Notes: a model not told the origin generated them from the letters alone. 64,000 nt of DNA from Oscillospiraceae bacterium (GCA_017462785.1 JAFTQJ010000055.1:121850-185849), one strand, 5' to 3'; counted from the first letter of the stretch, positions 42,957 through 52,488 are shown. Numbers and translations: made by a program.

Positions 42957-43243
42957 GATTCATCCCACCTTTCCAAGTGCGTTTGCCTATAATACAAATC
43001 AAAGGGACAAATCCTGACAGGTTGATTTGAACTTTGTATACATGCACAAAAAATGATTTTTGATTTGTGCATATTGAATAGGTTTGCTGATAATCATAGT
43101 ATACCATAAATGGAGGCGTTTGTCCAGTGCTTTTTGATCCATAGCGGCAAAGCCATCGGCTGGGGATCCTGCATTTGGACAAAGTATGAAGAATCCACAA
43201 GAAATACCGCCAGATTTCTATGATGCAATTATTGGTGATACCC
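42957..43243. other. intergenic region between ECF operon 2 and the YkgJ gene
   Basis: About 290 bases with divergent regulatory signals and no supported gene. It holds an inverted repeat ATGCACAAA/TTTGTGCAT at about 43043-43070 and a possible minus-strand -10 (TATTAT). A 38-codon open frame beginning near 43189 lacks a ribosome site and is not called. Confidence 0.5.
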
Positions 43244-43272
43244 TTGCATTTTCCGTCAGAATGTGCTACAAT
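43244..43272 (+). promoter_or_regulatory. sigma-A promoter of the YkgJ-purB unit
   Basis: TTGCAT, 17-base spacer, TACAAT, 23 bases before the start. Confidence 0.8.
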
Positions 43273-43295
43273 AAAGGGGATGGAGGTGATACACC

Positions 43296-43787
43296 ATGCT
43301 GACAAAGCTTCTGAGCCGTGCGACCTGTGCGGATTGTCAGCTCTGCTGCGTTTTTGACCGGTACGATGTCTGGGAAACGCCCGTTCTTTCGGAAGAGATC
43401 CGTCAAAAGGCGGAAAAGCTCCTGCCGGATGCGGAGTTTGTTTCCAAGGGTGAGGAATCCTATTTGTTCCGGATCCGTGAGCTGGATGAGGATGACCTCT
43501 TCCGCTGTCCCCTGCTCGACCCTGTCAAGGGCTGCATGCTGGGCACGGAAAAACCGTTTGACTGTCAGATCTGGCCGTTCCGTATTATGGAGCTTGACGG
43601 CAGGCAGGCGATCACCATCGCACCCATCTGCGACGCTATGACGGCACAGCCCCTCAGCGTACTGCTGGATTTCCTGAAGGAAGGCACAGCGGATACGATT
43701 TTTGGCTATGCGGCGGAGCATCCGGATGTGGTAAAGCCCTATGATTCCATGTACCCGATTCTACTTTGGAAAACAGAAGAAAATTAA
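43296..43787 (+). CDS. YkgJ-family cysteine cluster protein
   Basis: A 163-residue protein of the YkgJ type, thought to bind zinc or an Fe-S cluster. The N-terminal CADCQLCCVF matches the family's C-x2-C-x2-CC pattern; additional cysteines are in FRCPLL, GCMLG, FDCQIWPFR and PICDAM. Function is unknown. GGAGGTGAT precedes the start. It lies 18 bases upstream of purB and is likely in the same transcript. Confidence 0.85.
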   Translation: MLTKLLSRATCADCQLCCVFDRYDVWETPVLSEEIRQKAEKLLPDAEFVSKGEESYLFRIRELDEDDLFRCPLLDPVKGCMLGTEKPFDCQIWPFRIMELDGRQAITIAPICDAMTAQPLSVLLDFLKEGTADTIFGYAAEHPDVVKPYDSMYPILLWKTEEN

Positions 43788-43805
43788 TGTAAAAGGAGAA
43801 TTCTT

Positions 43806-45245
43806 ATGTCCAACATGTCTTATGAATCCCCGTTCTGCACCCGTTATGCCAGCAAGGAAATGCAGTACCTGTTCTCTGCTGACAAGAAATTCACTACCTG
43901 GAGAAAGCTCTGGGTTGCCCTTGCCCGTGCAGAAATGAAGCTCGGTCTGCCGGTCACACAGGAGCAGGTGGACGAACTGGAAGCAAATATCAACAACATT
44001 GACTATGAGATGGCTGCTGAGGAAGAGAAGGCTGTCCGTCATGATGTGATGGCTCATGTACACACCTATGGTCATATCTGCCCGAAGGCTGCCGGCATCA
44101 TCCATCTGGGTGCAACCTCCTGCTATGTAGGTGACAACACTGATGTCATCATCATGCGTGATGCAATGCAGGTAGTCAAGAGAAAGCTGGTCAAGGTCAT
44201 TGCACAGCTCGCTAAGTTTGCGGGCACCTACAAGTCCCTCCCCTGCCTTGCCTACACCCATCTCCAGCCGGCACAGCTGACCACCATCGGCAAGCGTGCA
44301 ACACTCTGGTGCAATGAGCTGCTGATGGATCTGGAGGATCTGGATTTCCGCATTGATTCTCTGAAGCTCCTCGGCTCCAAGGGCACGACCGGTACACAGG
44401 CATCCTTCATGGAGCTGTTCGAAGGCGATACGGACAAGATCAAGGCTCTTGAGCAGATGATTGCCGAGGAAATGGGCTTTGATGCTGTGGTTCCGGTTTC
44501 CGGTCAGACCTATTCCAGAAAGGTGGACTATCAGGTTTGCTCCGTACTTGCCGGCATTGCACAGTCCGCAAGCAAGTTCTCCAATGACATCCGTCTGATG
44601 CAGAGCTTCAAGGAAATGGAAGAGCCGTTTGAGAAGAGCCAGATCGGTTCCTCCGCAATGGCATACAAGCGTAACCCGATGCGTGATGAGAGAATCACTT
44701 CCCTTGCACGCTATGTGATGGTGGATGTGCTCAACCCTGCTTTCACTGCCGGTACACAGTGGTTCGAGAGAACACTGGATGACTCCGCAAACAAGAGAAT
44801 TTCCGTTGCAGAGGCATTCCTCGGTGTGGATGCGATCCTGAACATCATGCTGAACGTGACCGATCCGGAGAATGGTTTTGTGGTATATGACAAGATCATC
44901 ACCCGCCGTGTAATGGCAGAGCTGCCGTTCATGGCAACCGAAAACATCATGATGAATGCCGTAAAGAAGGGCGGCAACCGTCAGGAGCTGCATGAGAAGA
45001 TCCGTCAGTACTCCATGCAGGCTGGTGCAAGAGTGAAGCGTGAAGGTCTGGACAACAACCTCTGCGAGCTGATCCTTGCTGACCCGATGTTCATGATCAC
45101 CAAGGAGGAAATGGATGCCATCATGAAGCCGGAGAACTTCATTGGCAGATGTCCGCAGCAGGTGGATGAGTTCATCGCAAACTGTGTTGCTCCCGTACTC
45201 GAAAAGAACGGCGTTTCTGACGATAAGGCTGAGATCAACGTATAA
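43806..45245 (+). CDS. purB: adenylosuccinate lyase
   Basis: A 479-residue enzyme acting twice in purine synthesis, releasing fumarate from SAICAR and from adenylosuccinate. The fumarase/lyase signature is GSSAMAYKRNP; other conserved parts are HDVMAHVHTYG, LGATSCYVGDNTD and the helix with TGTQASFMELFEGD. Length fits the long PurB type. AAAAGGAG precedes the start. It ends at a strong terminator. Confidence 0.97.
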   Translation: MSNMSYESPFCTRYASKEMQYLFSADKKFTTWRKLWVALARAEMKLGLPVTQEQVDELEANINNIDYEMAAEEEKAVRHDVMAHVHTYGHICPKAAGIIHLGATSCYVGDNTDVIIMRDAMQVVKRKLVKVIAQLAKFAGTYKSLPCLAYTHLQPAQLTTIGKRATLWCNELLMDLEDLDFRIDSLKLLGSKGTTGTQASFMELFEGDTDKIKALEQMIAEEMGFDAVVPVSGQTYSRKVDYQVCSVLAGIAQSASKFSNDIRLMQSFKEMEEPFEKSQIGSSAMAYKRNPMRDERITSLARYVMVDVLNPAFTAGTQWFERTLDDSANKRISVAEAFLGVDAILNIMLNVTDPENGFVVYDKIITRRVMAELPFMATENIMMNAVKKGGNRQELHEKIRQYSMQAGARVKREGLDNNLCELILADPMFMITKEEMDAIMKPENFIGRCPQQVDEFIANCVAPVLEKNGVSDDKAEINV

Positions 45246-45251
45246 TGAAGC

Positions 45252-45290
45252 ATCACCCGTCCCGTTTGCAGTGGGACGGGTGATTTTTTC
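45252..45290 (+). terminator. terminator after purB
   Basis: A 12-base perfect stem (ATCACCCGTCCC, 9-base loop) followed by TTTTTTC. Confidence 0.92.
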
Positions 45291-45313
45291 CAGAAATTCC
45301 CGTTTGTTTTCTA

Positions 45314-45342
45314 TTGACTTTTGGCTGAAAATCCGCTATAAT
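45314..45342 (+). promoter_or_regulatory. sigma-A promoter of the HD protein gene
   Basis: TTGACT, 17-base spacer, TATAAT, 64 bases before the start. Confidence 0.88.
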
Positions 45343-45406
45343 ATAGCTGTGCCTGCGGAATGAGCCGCAGGAATGGCAGAATGGAAAAAATAGAAAGGAG
45401 CTTTTT

Positions 45407-45979
45407 ATGAAGAAGCTCAGAAAATCGGAGATCACACAGCTGACGGAATGCGGCAAATGGCTCAAAGCGACCGGCTCACGCAGGAATCTGATGGAGCACA
45501 GTTTTTATGAGGAGATCGCAGATCTGCTGGAGCTGCATGAAGTGCAGAAGCTCAAGCAGTACCGTCATCATATCATGACAACAAGGTTCCAGCACAGTCT
45601 GAATGTTTCGTACTACAATTATCTGCTCTGCTGCCTGTTCCGGCTGGACGCACGTTCTGCGGCGAGGGCAGGGCTGCTGCATGACCTGTATTTTTATGAT
45701 ACGAAGGCATTCACACAGACGGAACATCCCATCCGGCACAGCGAGTACCATCCCTTGGTGGCACTGGACAATGCACAGCGGCTTTTGCCGATGAATGCAC
45801 GGGAGCAGGACATGATCGTCAAGCACATGTGGCCTGTGACACGGCAGATGCCCCGTTATGCGGAAACCTACATCCTGACCTTTGTGGACAAGTACTGTGC
45901 ACTGATCGAATTCCTCCTCCCGCAGCCCTCACGGTTCTGGGGATGGCTGCGGAAGAAACGTGCAGCAGATGCTGCATAA
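45407..45979 (+). CDS. HD-domain protein
   Basis: A 190-residue cytoplasmic HD-superfamily hydrolase. Metal ligands are visible in RFQHSLNVSYY (His), GLLHDLYFYD (His-Asp) and VKHMWPV, with a distal aspartate in TFVDKYCAL. It resembles small uncharacterised HD phosphohydrolases of Clostridia. AAAGGAG precedes the start. Transcribed alone and terminated by the hairpin at 45991. Confidence 0.86.
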   Translation: MKKLRKSEITQLTECGKWLKATGSRRNLMEHSFYEEIADLLELHEVQKLKQYRHHIMTTRFQHSLNVSYYNYLLCCLFRLDARSAARAGLLHDLYFYDTKAFTQTEHPIRHSEYHPLVALDNAQRLLPMNAREQDMIVKHMWPVTRQMPRYAETYILTFVDKYCALIEFLLPQPSRFWGWLRKKRAADAA

Positions 45980-45990
45980 GCTCAAAAAAG

Positions 45991-46022
45991 AAACGCTCCC
46001 GTGCAGATGCATGGGAGCGTTT
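45991..46022. terminator. bidirectional terminator
   Basis: A 10-base stem (AAACGCTCCC and complement, 12-base loop) with A/T runs at both ends between convergent genes. Confidence 0.85.
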
Positions 46023-46068
46023 GGTTTGCGGTTTTCCTTTGGCTTGGGATGCTGCCCGACAGCCGGCA

Positions 46069-47010
46069 TTACATCGTTCCGTCAAATACAGTTTCTATGT
46101 ATTTGCCGGAGTTTTCAGGCGTATATACCCAGCGATCGATGTGGGGGGCATCATAGAAGTAGCGGATCGGCTCAGGTGTGCTGACATCCTCGCAGACATC
46201 CACCAGAATCAGCTTGACCTTGAGCTTTTCGGGGATGAGTGCCTTGATGTAGACACTTGTACGCTGACCGGGCTGCACGGGCTGGCGAAGCTCGGCAAGT
46301 CCCGCAAGATTCGGCATCAGCTCGATGAATACACCGTACTTTTCCACGGAACGGACAATGCCGCAGGTGGTTTCGCCCACATGGAAGAGGGCTGCGTTCT
46401 GTTCCCATGTGCCCAGCAGTTCCTTGTGGGAAAGACAGATCCGCTTGCCCTGAATCGCCTTGACGATCACACGCACACACTGCCCTACGGTAAAGCGGTC
46501 GGACGGGTGGGAGATACGGGAAACGGAAATGGCATCGATCGGCACCATGGACACAATACCGCTGCCAATGTCCACAAAAGCTCCGAACGGCTCCAGATGT
46601 GTCACACGGGCCGGAATCACATCACCCGGCTGGAGGCGTGACAGGTACTGGTCATTGCACTGCTCCTGCACCATTCTTCTGGAGAGGACTGCGATCTGCT
46701 CGCCGTTCTCGTCCATCTCGATGCGGAGCACACGGAAGCACACAGGCTTGCCCACACGGGCAATCAGGGCAATGTCACGCAGCTCACCCTCCACGATGCC
46801 GACTGCACCCTCCTCTCTCGGGATCATACCCCTCATACAGGGCAGATTGACCCAGAGATTATGGCTGCTGTCGCACATGGAAACACGAGCTTCCAGAACT
46901 CTGCCGGATGCCTGTGCCTGCAGTAAACCCTGCACGCTTGCGATGGCTGCTTTGTTTTCGGGTGTGTCCAGAAGTGCACCCTCGGGCTGATAGAAATTAG
47001 TCATCATCAT
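46069..47010 (-). CDS. S1 RNA-binding domain protein
   Basis: A 313-residue protein with two or three S1/OB-fold domains. The best one reads PGDVIPARVTHLEPFGAFVDIGSGIVSMVPI; a second starts VGETTCGIVRSVEKYGVFIELM. The N-terminal third is a degenerate repeat. It is a short relative of ribosomal protein S1/RpsA-like proteins in Firmicutes and probably binds mRNA. The start is set at 47010 with CGGAGG upstream; ATGs at 47007 and 47004 are alternatives. The promoter at 47122-47150 carries an 18-base palindrome. Confidence 0.85.
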   Translation of the reverse strand: MMMTNFYQPEGALLDTPENKAAIASVQGLLQAQASGRVLEARVSMCDSSHNLWVNLPCMRGMIPREEGAVGIVEGELRDIALIARVGKPVCFRVLRIEMDENGEQIAVLSRRMVQEQCNDQYLSRLQPGDVIPARVTHLEPFGAFVDIGSGIVSMVPIDAISVSRISHPSDRFTVGQCVRVIVKAIQGKRICLSHKELLGTWEQNAALFHVGETTCGIVRSVEKYGVFIELMPNLAGLAELRQPVQPGQRTSVYIKALIPEKLKVKLILVDVCEDVSTPEPIRYFYDAPHIDRWVYTPENSGKYIETVFDGTM

Positions 47011-47121
47011 TTTAACCTCCGATGTGTTATTTGGGGAACGGTTCTGTTCCATCTGATTCTATGCAAAGCGGAAGCAAAACATTCCTCCGCCGGAACAGTG
47101 TCCTCAAGTCCTTACTATTTT

Positions 47122-47150
47122 ATGCTACCACATTCTGAGCAGAATGTCAA
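47122..47150 (-). promoter_or_regulatory. promoter with operator-like palindrome in its spacer
   Basis: On the minus strand TTGACA, 17-base spacer, TAGCAT. The sequence ACATTCTGAGCAGAATGT (47130-47147) is a near-perfect 18-base palindrome filling the spacer, as expected for a repressor site. Confidence 0.6.
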
Positions 47151-47169
47151 GCACAGATTTTGTCACATT

Positions 47170-47517
47170 TTAATTTTTCCTGATTTTTTCCGCACCGGCG
47201 GCAAGCAGAAGTGCATATGCCCTGTCCCCTGTCCGGGCATCACAGATGATCTGGAGCTGCACTTTTTTGCGGTAATGCGGCTCGGGCAGTACATCGTCGC
47301 TGATTTCGGAGATCATCACGGCAGTGGCGTAGTTCTGCATTCTGAGATTTGCCGGAAGCATCGTAAAACGCTGGCGGCCTGCGGCTTTTTCTGCACCACG
47401 TCCGATGGACTGCACCATGATCTTGCGGATGCCGTCCACGCTTCTGCGGATCCTGCCTGCGGCAAGCTCGGCAAGCTCCACTGCTTCAAATTCCCCTTGG
47501 ATTCTGCAAAGTTCCAT
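47170..47517 (-). CDS. small protein of unknown function
   Basis: A 115-residue soluble, basic protein beginning MELCRIQGEFEAVELAELA. No domain is recognised. GAGGAAAAGAGT precedes the ATG at 47517. It lies upstream of the S1 gene on the same strand, with the S1 promoter between its stop and the S1 start. Confidence 0.65.
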   Translation of the reverse strand: MELCRIQGEFEAVELAELAAGRIRRSVDGIRKIMVQSIGRGAEKAAGRQRFTMLPANLRMQNYATAVMISEISDDVLPEPHYRKKVQLQIICDARTGDRAYALLLAAGAEKIRKN

Positions 47518-47632
47518 ACTCTTTTCCTCACTTCTTCGAGATTCTAAACAGGCATTTTCATCACCCTGCATAGGATGGGAGTGCCTTTTTTATCATTATT
47601 GAACAAAATCAAAAAAATATGAAAACTAAATA

Positions 47633-47661
47633 TTGCCTTTTGCTTGAAAATGCGGTATAAT
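47633..47661 (+). promoter_or_regulatory. sigma-A promoter of the DUF951-prfA operon
   Basis: TTGCCT, 17-base spacer, TATAAT, 40 bases before the start at 47701. Confidence 0.82.
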
Positions 47662-47700
47662 ATAGTGTGGCTATGACTAATCAGAAGGGTGGAATTCAGG

Positions 47701-47907
47701 ATGGACATCCGGCTGCACGACCTGCTGCTGATGAAAAAACAGCATCCCTGCGGTTCACGGGAAATGAAAGTCCTCCGTACAGGCATGGATTTCCGGCTCC
47801 GCTGTACCGGATGCGGCAGAGAATTCATGGTGCCCCGTCACAAGATCGAAAAGCATATCCGGCAGGTGACGCATGCGGATGAACAGAATCCGGATAATGG
47901 GGCATGA
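47701..47907 (+). CDS. DUF951 family protein
   Basis: A 68-residue protein matching DUF951: MDIRLHDLLLMKKQHPCGS, VLRTGMDFRLRCTGCGREFMVPR. The cysteines (HPCGS and CTGC) suggest a zinc-binding beta protein. It is widely found in Firmicutes next to translation or chromosome genes, with unknown function. The ATG at 47701 is preferred to an in-frame GTG at 47689. First gene before prfA. Confidence 0.85.
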   Translation: MDIRLHDLLLMKKQHPCGSREMKVLRTGMDFRLRCTGCGREFMVPRHKIEKHIRQVTHADEQNPDNGA

Positions 47908-47935
47908 TACGATAAGAGAAAGGTGATTTTCCGAT

Positions 47936-49015
47936 ATGTTTGAAAAGCTTTTGCAGATGGAACAAAAGTATGATGATATTAACGATCAGCTCTCCGATCC
48001 GGAGGTCATCGCTGACCGTGACAAATATACCGCTTTCATGAAGGAATACAAGAACCTGACACCGATCGTGGAGGCATTCCGTGCATACAAGGCGACGCAG
48101 GCGGAGCTGGACGAGGCAAAGGAACTGCTGGCGGACGGCGGTCTGGATGCGGAGCTGAAGGAAATGGCTCAGCTCCAGCTGGAGGATGCCAAGGCACTGC
48201 TGGAGGAACAGACACAGCAGCTGAAGATCCTCCTGCTGCCGAAGGATCCGAACGATGATAAGAATGTCATTGTTGAGATCCGTGGCGGTGCCGGCGGCGA
48301 GGAGGCTTCCCTCTTTGCCAACTCCCTCTATCGTATGTACAGCATGTATGCGGAGGCACACCGCTGGAAGCAGGAGGTGCTCAACGCAAATCCCACAGAG
48401 CTTGGCGGCTACAAGGAGATCAGCTTCTCCATTGAGGGAGAAGGGGCATATTCCCGTATGAAATACGAAAGCGGCGTTCACCGTGTACAGCGTGTGCCGG
48501 AAACGGAATCACAGGGACGCATCCACACCTCCACGGTTACGGTTGCCGTGCTGCCGGAGGCGGATGAGGTGGAGCTGGAGATCAATCCGGCTGACCTGAA
48601 AATTGACGTATTCCGTTCCAGCGGTGCCGGCGGTCAGCACATCAATAAGACGGAATCCGCTGTGCGGATCACCCATCTGCCCACGGGCGTTGTGGTGGAA
48701 TGTCAGGATGAACGCAGTCAGCACAAAAATAAGGACAAGGCGATGAAGGTGCTCCGTGCACGGCTTTTTGAGGCAAAGCAGCAGGAGCAGACTGACAAGA
48801 TCGCCTCTGAACGTAAAATGCAGGTAGGTACGGGCGATCGTTCCGAGCGTATCCGTACCTACAATTATCCGCAGGGACGCATGACGGATCACCGCATCGG
48901 ACTGACGCTGTACCGTCTGGAAGCGATCCTCAACGGTGATCTGGATGAGATTTTTGACGCACTTGCTACCGCAGATCAGGCAGCAAAACTGGCAGGGCAG
49001 AATGATGAAAACTAA
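47936..49015 (+). CDS. prfA: peptide chain release factor 1
   Basis: A 359-residue factor recognising UAA and UAG and triggering peptide release. The catalytic GGQ is in [14 protein letters not shown]; the codon-recognition region is [18 protein letters not shown], with PET in the place of PxT. The N-terminal coiled domain starts [16 protein letters not shown]. Length is normal for RF1 (RF2 would show the SPF motif). AAAGGTGAT precedes the start. The next gene overlaps its 3' end. Confidence 0.97.
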   Translation: MFEKLLQMEQKYDDINDQLSDPEVIADRDKYTAFMKEYKNLTPIVEAFRAYKATQAELDEAKELLADGGLDAELKEMAQLQLEDAKALLEEQTQQLKILLLPKDPNDDKNVIVEIRGGAGGEEASLFANSLYRMYSMYAEAHRWKQEVLNANPTELGGYKEISFSIEGEGAYSRMKYESGVHRVQRVPETESQGRIHTSTVTVAVLPEADEVELEINPADLKIDVFRSSGAGGQHINKTESAVRITHLPTGVVVECQDERSQHKNKDKAMKVLRARLFEAKQQEQTDKIASERKMQVGTGDRSERIRTYNYPQGRMTDHRIGLTLYRLEAILNGDLDEIFDALATADQAAKLAGQNDEN

Positions 49016-50021
49016 GCTGTTACAGAATACAAATGAAGATCTGAAAATTGCCGCAGAGCTTCTGCAAAATGGTGAGCTTGTGGCATTTCCGACTGAAACG
49101 GTCTATGGACTTGGGGCAGATGCAAGACAGGAGGATTCCGTGCGGAGCATCTTTGCTGCCAAGGGCAGACCGGCGGACAATCCGCTGATCGTGCATATTT
49201 CGGATATGGGAATGCTGGACGGCATTGTGACGGAGGTTCCGGAGATCGCAGAAAGGCTTGCGAAGGCTTTCTGGCCGGGACCGCTGACCATGGTGTTGCC
49301 CAAATGTGATGCCATTCCGGAGGTTACGTCCGGCGGTCTGGACACCGTAGGGGTTCGTATGCCCTCCCATCCGGCGGCACTTTCACTCATCCGCATGTCC
49401 GGATGCCCGATCGCTGCCCCCTCTGCCAATCGTTCCGGCTCTCCCAGCCCGACCACGGCAAAGCATGTGATGGATGATATGGACGGCAGGATCGCCGCAG
49501 TCATTGACGGCGGACTCTGCGATGTGGGTGTCGAATCTACGGTGATTTGCTTTGATGATGACGAAACGATCCACATCCTGCGTCCGGGGCTGATCTCTGC
49601 GGAGGATCTCGAACCGTTTGCGGCACATGTCTATGTGGATGAAGCGGTCTACACACAGATCGCAGCGGATGCAAAGGTCGCATCCCCCGGTATGAAGTAC
49701 CGGCACTATGCCCCCCATGCAAAGATCATTCCGGTGGATGCACCGGATCATGCAGCATTTGCGGCATTTGTACAGTCACAGAAACAGGAAGGCATTTTCT
49801 GTCTGCTGTTTGATTCCGATCCGGAAATTGCAGGGATCCCCTGCATGCGGTACGGCGACAGCGGCAGGGAGCAGGCACATTTTCTCTTCCTGCGGTTCCG
49901 TGAGCTGGATGAAGCAGGTGCTCAAACAGTATATGTCAGAATGCCGAAAAAAAGCGGTACGGATCTTTCCGTCTACAACCGCCTGATGCGTGCGGCAGGA
50001 TTTGAGGTGATAACGCTATGA
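49002..50021 (+). CDS. L-threonylcarbamoyladenylate synthase (Sua5/YwlC)
   Basis: A 339-residue enzyme making threonylcarbamoyl-AMP from threonine, bicarbonate and ATP for t6A37 tRNA modification. The YrdC domain includes [41 protein letters not shown] and [15 protein letters not shown]-terminal Sua5 domain (about 215-339) follows, making it the long form. ATGs at 49002 and 49005 both fit; both overlap the prfA stop. Placement behind prfA is usual in Firmicutes. It overlaps coaE by 4 bases. Confidence 0.95.
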   Translation: MMKTKLLQNTNEDLKIAAELLQNGELVAFPTETVYGLGADARQEDSVRSIFAAKGRPADNPLIVHISDMGMLDGIVTEVPEIAERLAKAFWPGPLTMVLPKCDAIPEVTSGGLDTVGVRMPSHPAALSLIRMSGCPIAAPSANRSGSPSPTTAKHVMDDMDGRIAAVIDGGLCDVGVESTVICFDDDETIHILRPGLISAEDLEPFAAHVYVDEAVYTQIAADAKVASPGMKYRHYAPHAKIIPVDAPDHAAFAAFVQSQKQEGIFCLLFDSDPEIAGIPCMRYGDSGREQAHFLFLRFRELDEAGAQTVYVRMPKKSGTDLSVYNRLMRAAGFEVITL

Positions 50022-50659
50022 GCCATGACAAAGTTGCTATGGTCATCGGTCTGACGGGTCAGACCGGTGCCGGAAAAAGCACAGTTTCCAAAATTTTTGT
50101 GAAAAACGGTTTCAAACTGATCGACGCTGACCGGATCTCCCGTGAGATCATGCAGCCGGGCATGCCGTGTCTGGAGGAATTATTTGACTACTTCGGCAGT
50201 TCCATCCGCAATCCGGATGATACGCTGAACCGCAAGGCTCTGGCGAATATCGTATTCACGGACAACCGCAGGCTCGAAAGCCTGAACAGCATCTGCCATC
50301 CGTTCATTACCGAGGAAATCCTTGCACGGATCGGATGCTATTCCGCAGAGGGGCACAAGCTCATTCTCCTTGATGCTCCGACACTTTTTGAAAGTCAGGC
50401 AGCGGATTTCTGCGATCTCATCATCTCGGTGGTGGCAAAGCCGGAGCTGCGGTGCGGACGCATTATGAAGCGTGACAGCATCACGGAAACCGAGGCACGC
50501 AACCGGATGGATTCCCAGCTAAGTGAAACGTTTTTTGTCGGACATTCGGATTTTGTGATCCGGAATGACGAAGACTGTGAACAGCTTTTTGCTCTTGCAG
50601 AAGAGGTTGCGGATAAAATCAAGGTTTATTATCATACTAATTTTAATATATCGGATTGA
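50018..50659 (+). CDS. coaE: dephospho-CoA kinase
   Basis: A 213-residue P-loop kinase performing the last step of coenzyme A synthesis. Walker A is GLTGQTGAGKST; LIDADRISREI and LLDAPTLFES are typical CoaE segments. The first two dozen residues are as in the family and the C-terminus is slightly longer. The start overlaps the Sua5 stop by 4 bases (ATGA). Confidence 0.94.
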   Translation: MSHDKVAMVIGLTGQTGAGKSTVSKIFVKNGFKLIDADRISREIMQPGMPCLEELFDYFGSSIRNPDDTLNRKALANIVFTDNRRLESLNSICHPFITEEILARIGCYSAEGHKLILLDAPTLFESQAADFCDLIISVVAKPELRCGRIMKRDSITETEARNRMDSQLSETFFVGHSDFVIRNDEDCEQLFALAEEVADKIKVYYHTNFNISD

Positions 50660-50673
50660 AAGGCGGTACCAGC

Positions 50674-52077
50674 ATGGAAAATGAAAAGTCAATTGCAAAG
50701 CAGAAGAAGGAAGCCCTCCTGTCACAGAGTAAGCACGCTGTGATGCGGATGGAGGAAGCGGAGCTTGCTGCATGCGATCAGTTTTGTGAAGCATACAAGG
50801 AATTTCTGGACAGAGCAAAGACCGAGCGTGAAGCTGTGAAGTTCGTGGAGGCTGCTCTGCTTGCGAACGGCTACCAGAAATTCACCCCCGGCATGGCACT
50901 CAAGGCGGGCGACCGGATCTATGTGAACAACAGAGGCAAGGCGGTCATTATGGCGACCATCGGCACGGCTCCCATCACGGAGGGCGTGCGTCTGAATGCA
51001 GCACATATCGACTCCCCCAGACTGGATATGAAGCAGCATCCGCTGTATGAGGATACTGAAATGGCATTCTTCAAGACCCATTACTATGGCGGTATCAAGA
51101 AGTACCAGTGGACGGCAATGCCCCTCTCCCTGCACGGTGTTGTGATCCGGAAGGACGGCACAAGCGTGGAGGTGTGCATCGGTGAGGATGAGAATGATCC
51201 GGTATTCTGCATTACTGACCTTCTCCCCCATCTGGCGGCAAACCAGATGAAGCGTACACTCTCCGAGGGCATCAAGGGCGAGGAACTGAATATCGTGGTT
51301 GGCTCCCGTCCGTTCAAGGATGACAGTGAAAGCAATCTCGTGAAGCTGGCGATCATGGACATTCTGAACGAAAAGTACGGCATCGTCGAGGATGATTTCA
51401 TTTCCGCAGAGCTGGAAGCGGTTCCGGCATTCAAGGCAAAGGATGTGGGCTTTGACCGCAGCATGATCGGTGCGTATGGGCATGATGACAGAGTTTGTGC
51501 ATATACCGCATTTGCGGCAGCACTCGAAAGCAAGGCTCCCGTTCACACGGGCGTGACCATCCTCACGGATAAGGAGGAAACCGGCAGCGACGGCAATACG
51601 GGTCTTTGCTCGTCCTATCTGAAATATTTCCTGTATGACCTTGCAGAATGCTTCGGTGCAAACGGCAGAGCTGTGATTTCGGCATCCAAGTGCCTTTCTG
51701 CCGATGTGAATGCAGCATATGATCCGACATTCTCCGATGTGCTCGAACGCAACAACTGTGCGTATTTCAACCATGGTGTCTGCGTGACAAAGTTCACTGG
51801 TGCAAGGGGCAAGTCCGGCACATCCGATGCGTCCGCTGAATTTGTGGGCGAGATCCGCAGACTGCTGGATGATAAGAACGTGATCTGGCAGACCGGCGAG
51901 CTTGGCAAGGTGGATATGGGCGGCGGCGGCACCGTTGCGGCATATATCGCAAATCTGAACATTGACACGATTGATGTGGGCGTTCCGGTACTCTCCATGC
52001 ATGCACCGTATGAGATGGTAGCAAAGACGGACGTTTATGCAGCATATAAGGCATTTGCGGCATTTCTGGAATACTGA
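50674..52077 (+). CDS. M18-family aminopeptidase
   Basis: A 467-residue zinc aminopeptidase of the aspartyl/vacuolar aminopeptidase I family, cleaving N-terminal residues from cytosolic peptides. Metal ligands and active-site parts are AAHIDSPRLDMK, GYGG-like YGGIKKYQW, GAYGHDDRV, LTDKEETGSDGN (catalytic Glu-Glu) and SMHAPYEM. Length fits the family. AAGGCGGTACC precedes the start. It is 14 bases after coaE. Confidence 0.95.
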   Translation: MENEKSIAKQKKEALLSQSKHAVMRMEEAELAACDQFCEAYKEFLDRAKTEREAVKFVEAALLANGYQKFTPGMALKAGDRIYVNNRGKAVIMATIGTAPITEGVRLNAAHIDSPRLDMKQHPLYEDTEMAFFKTHYYGGIKKYQWTAMPLSLHGVVIRKDGTSVEVCIGEDENDPVFCITDLLPHLAANQMKRTLSEGIKGEELNIVVGSRPFKDDSESNLVKLAIMDILNEKYGIVEDDFISAELEAVPAFKAKDVGFDRSMIGAYGHDDRVCAYTAFAAALESKAPVHTGVTILTDKEETGSDGNTGLCSSYLKYFLYDLAECFGANGRAVISASKCLSADVNAAYDPTFSDVLERNNCAYFNHGVCVTKFTGARGKSGTSDASAEFVGEIRRLLDDKNVIWQTGELGKVDMGGGGTVAAYIANLNIDTIDVGVPVLSMHAPYEMVAKTDVYAAYKAFAAFLEY

Positions 52078-52085
52078 TAAAAAGG

Positions 52086-52236
52086 GGGTATGGGGGAACG
52101 GCGAGTCGCCGCTGACATTCGTTGCCTTTGTGCCATACGGCACAAGCGGCAACAGGTGAATCCCTGCCCGACTTTCCGCAGGATAGGAGGGCAGATTGCC
52201 AGCACAGCCTCTGCACCGTTGCTTGTCCCCCATTTG
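52086..52236 (+). ncRNA. candidate structured RNA or leader, class unknown
   Basis: A GC-rich non-coding stretch that folds into a multi-branched structure. Closing helix: ATGGGGG (52090-52096) with CCCCCAT (52227-52233), extended by AACGG with CCGTT (52216-52220). Inside: GTTGCC/GGCAAC enclosing TTGTGCC/GGCACAA (52121-52153), a CTGCCC/GGGCAG hairpin (52164-52194), and a competing CGGCG/CGCCG hairpin (52099-52111). It does not match tRNA, SRP, RNase P, tmRNA, c-di-GMP or cobalamin sequences that I can recall. It ends 8 bases before the small gene at 52241. The strand is unsure. Confidence 0.45.
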
Positions 52237-52240
52237 AAAT

Positions 52241-52438
52241 ATGCGTTATTTAGAGCGTTTTGACACCAAGATCCTGCTAGCCAATGCGGAGGATCTTTAC
52301 TGGATGATCAAGAATTTCAGCGAGGATCACGCAATCTCGTTCACTGATGCAAAGGACATCATTCTGACTGCCATGATCGGCAGTCAGGGTGTAGAGCAGA
52401 ATCTTGCTGATATTGCGAAAAAGATGGATAGACTTTAA
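52241..52438 (+). CDS. small unknown protein behind the structured region
   Basis: A 65-residue acidic helical protein beginning MRYLERFDTKILLANAEDLY, with no recognised family. No good ribosome site precedes the ATG; the upstream 150 bases are highly structured and their closing helix ends 8 bases before the ATG, so translation could depend on RNA folding. The protein-like amino acid composition supports it being real, but the start is uncertain. Confidence 0.55.
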   Translation: MRYLERFDTKILLANAEDLYWMIKNFSEDHAISFTDAKDIILTAMIGSQGVEQNLADIAKKMDRL

Positions 52439-52488
52439 ACAACCTTTTATTGCCTGTCCCTGTTTAATCTTGGAAAAGAGGAATCACT

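Noticed and set aside
43189-43305. 38-codon frame upstream of the YkgJ gene
   Set aside because: No ribosome site, and it spans the promoter and start of the real gene.
52140-52200. Similarity of the structured region to RNase P or cobalamin riboswitch words (GGAAAGTC, GGTGAATCC)
   Set aside because: Only short words match; the surrounding conserved core of either RNA is missing.
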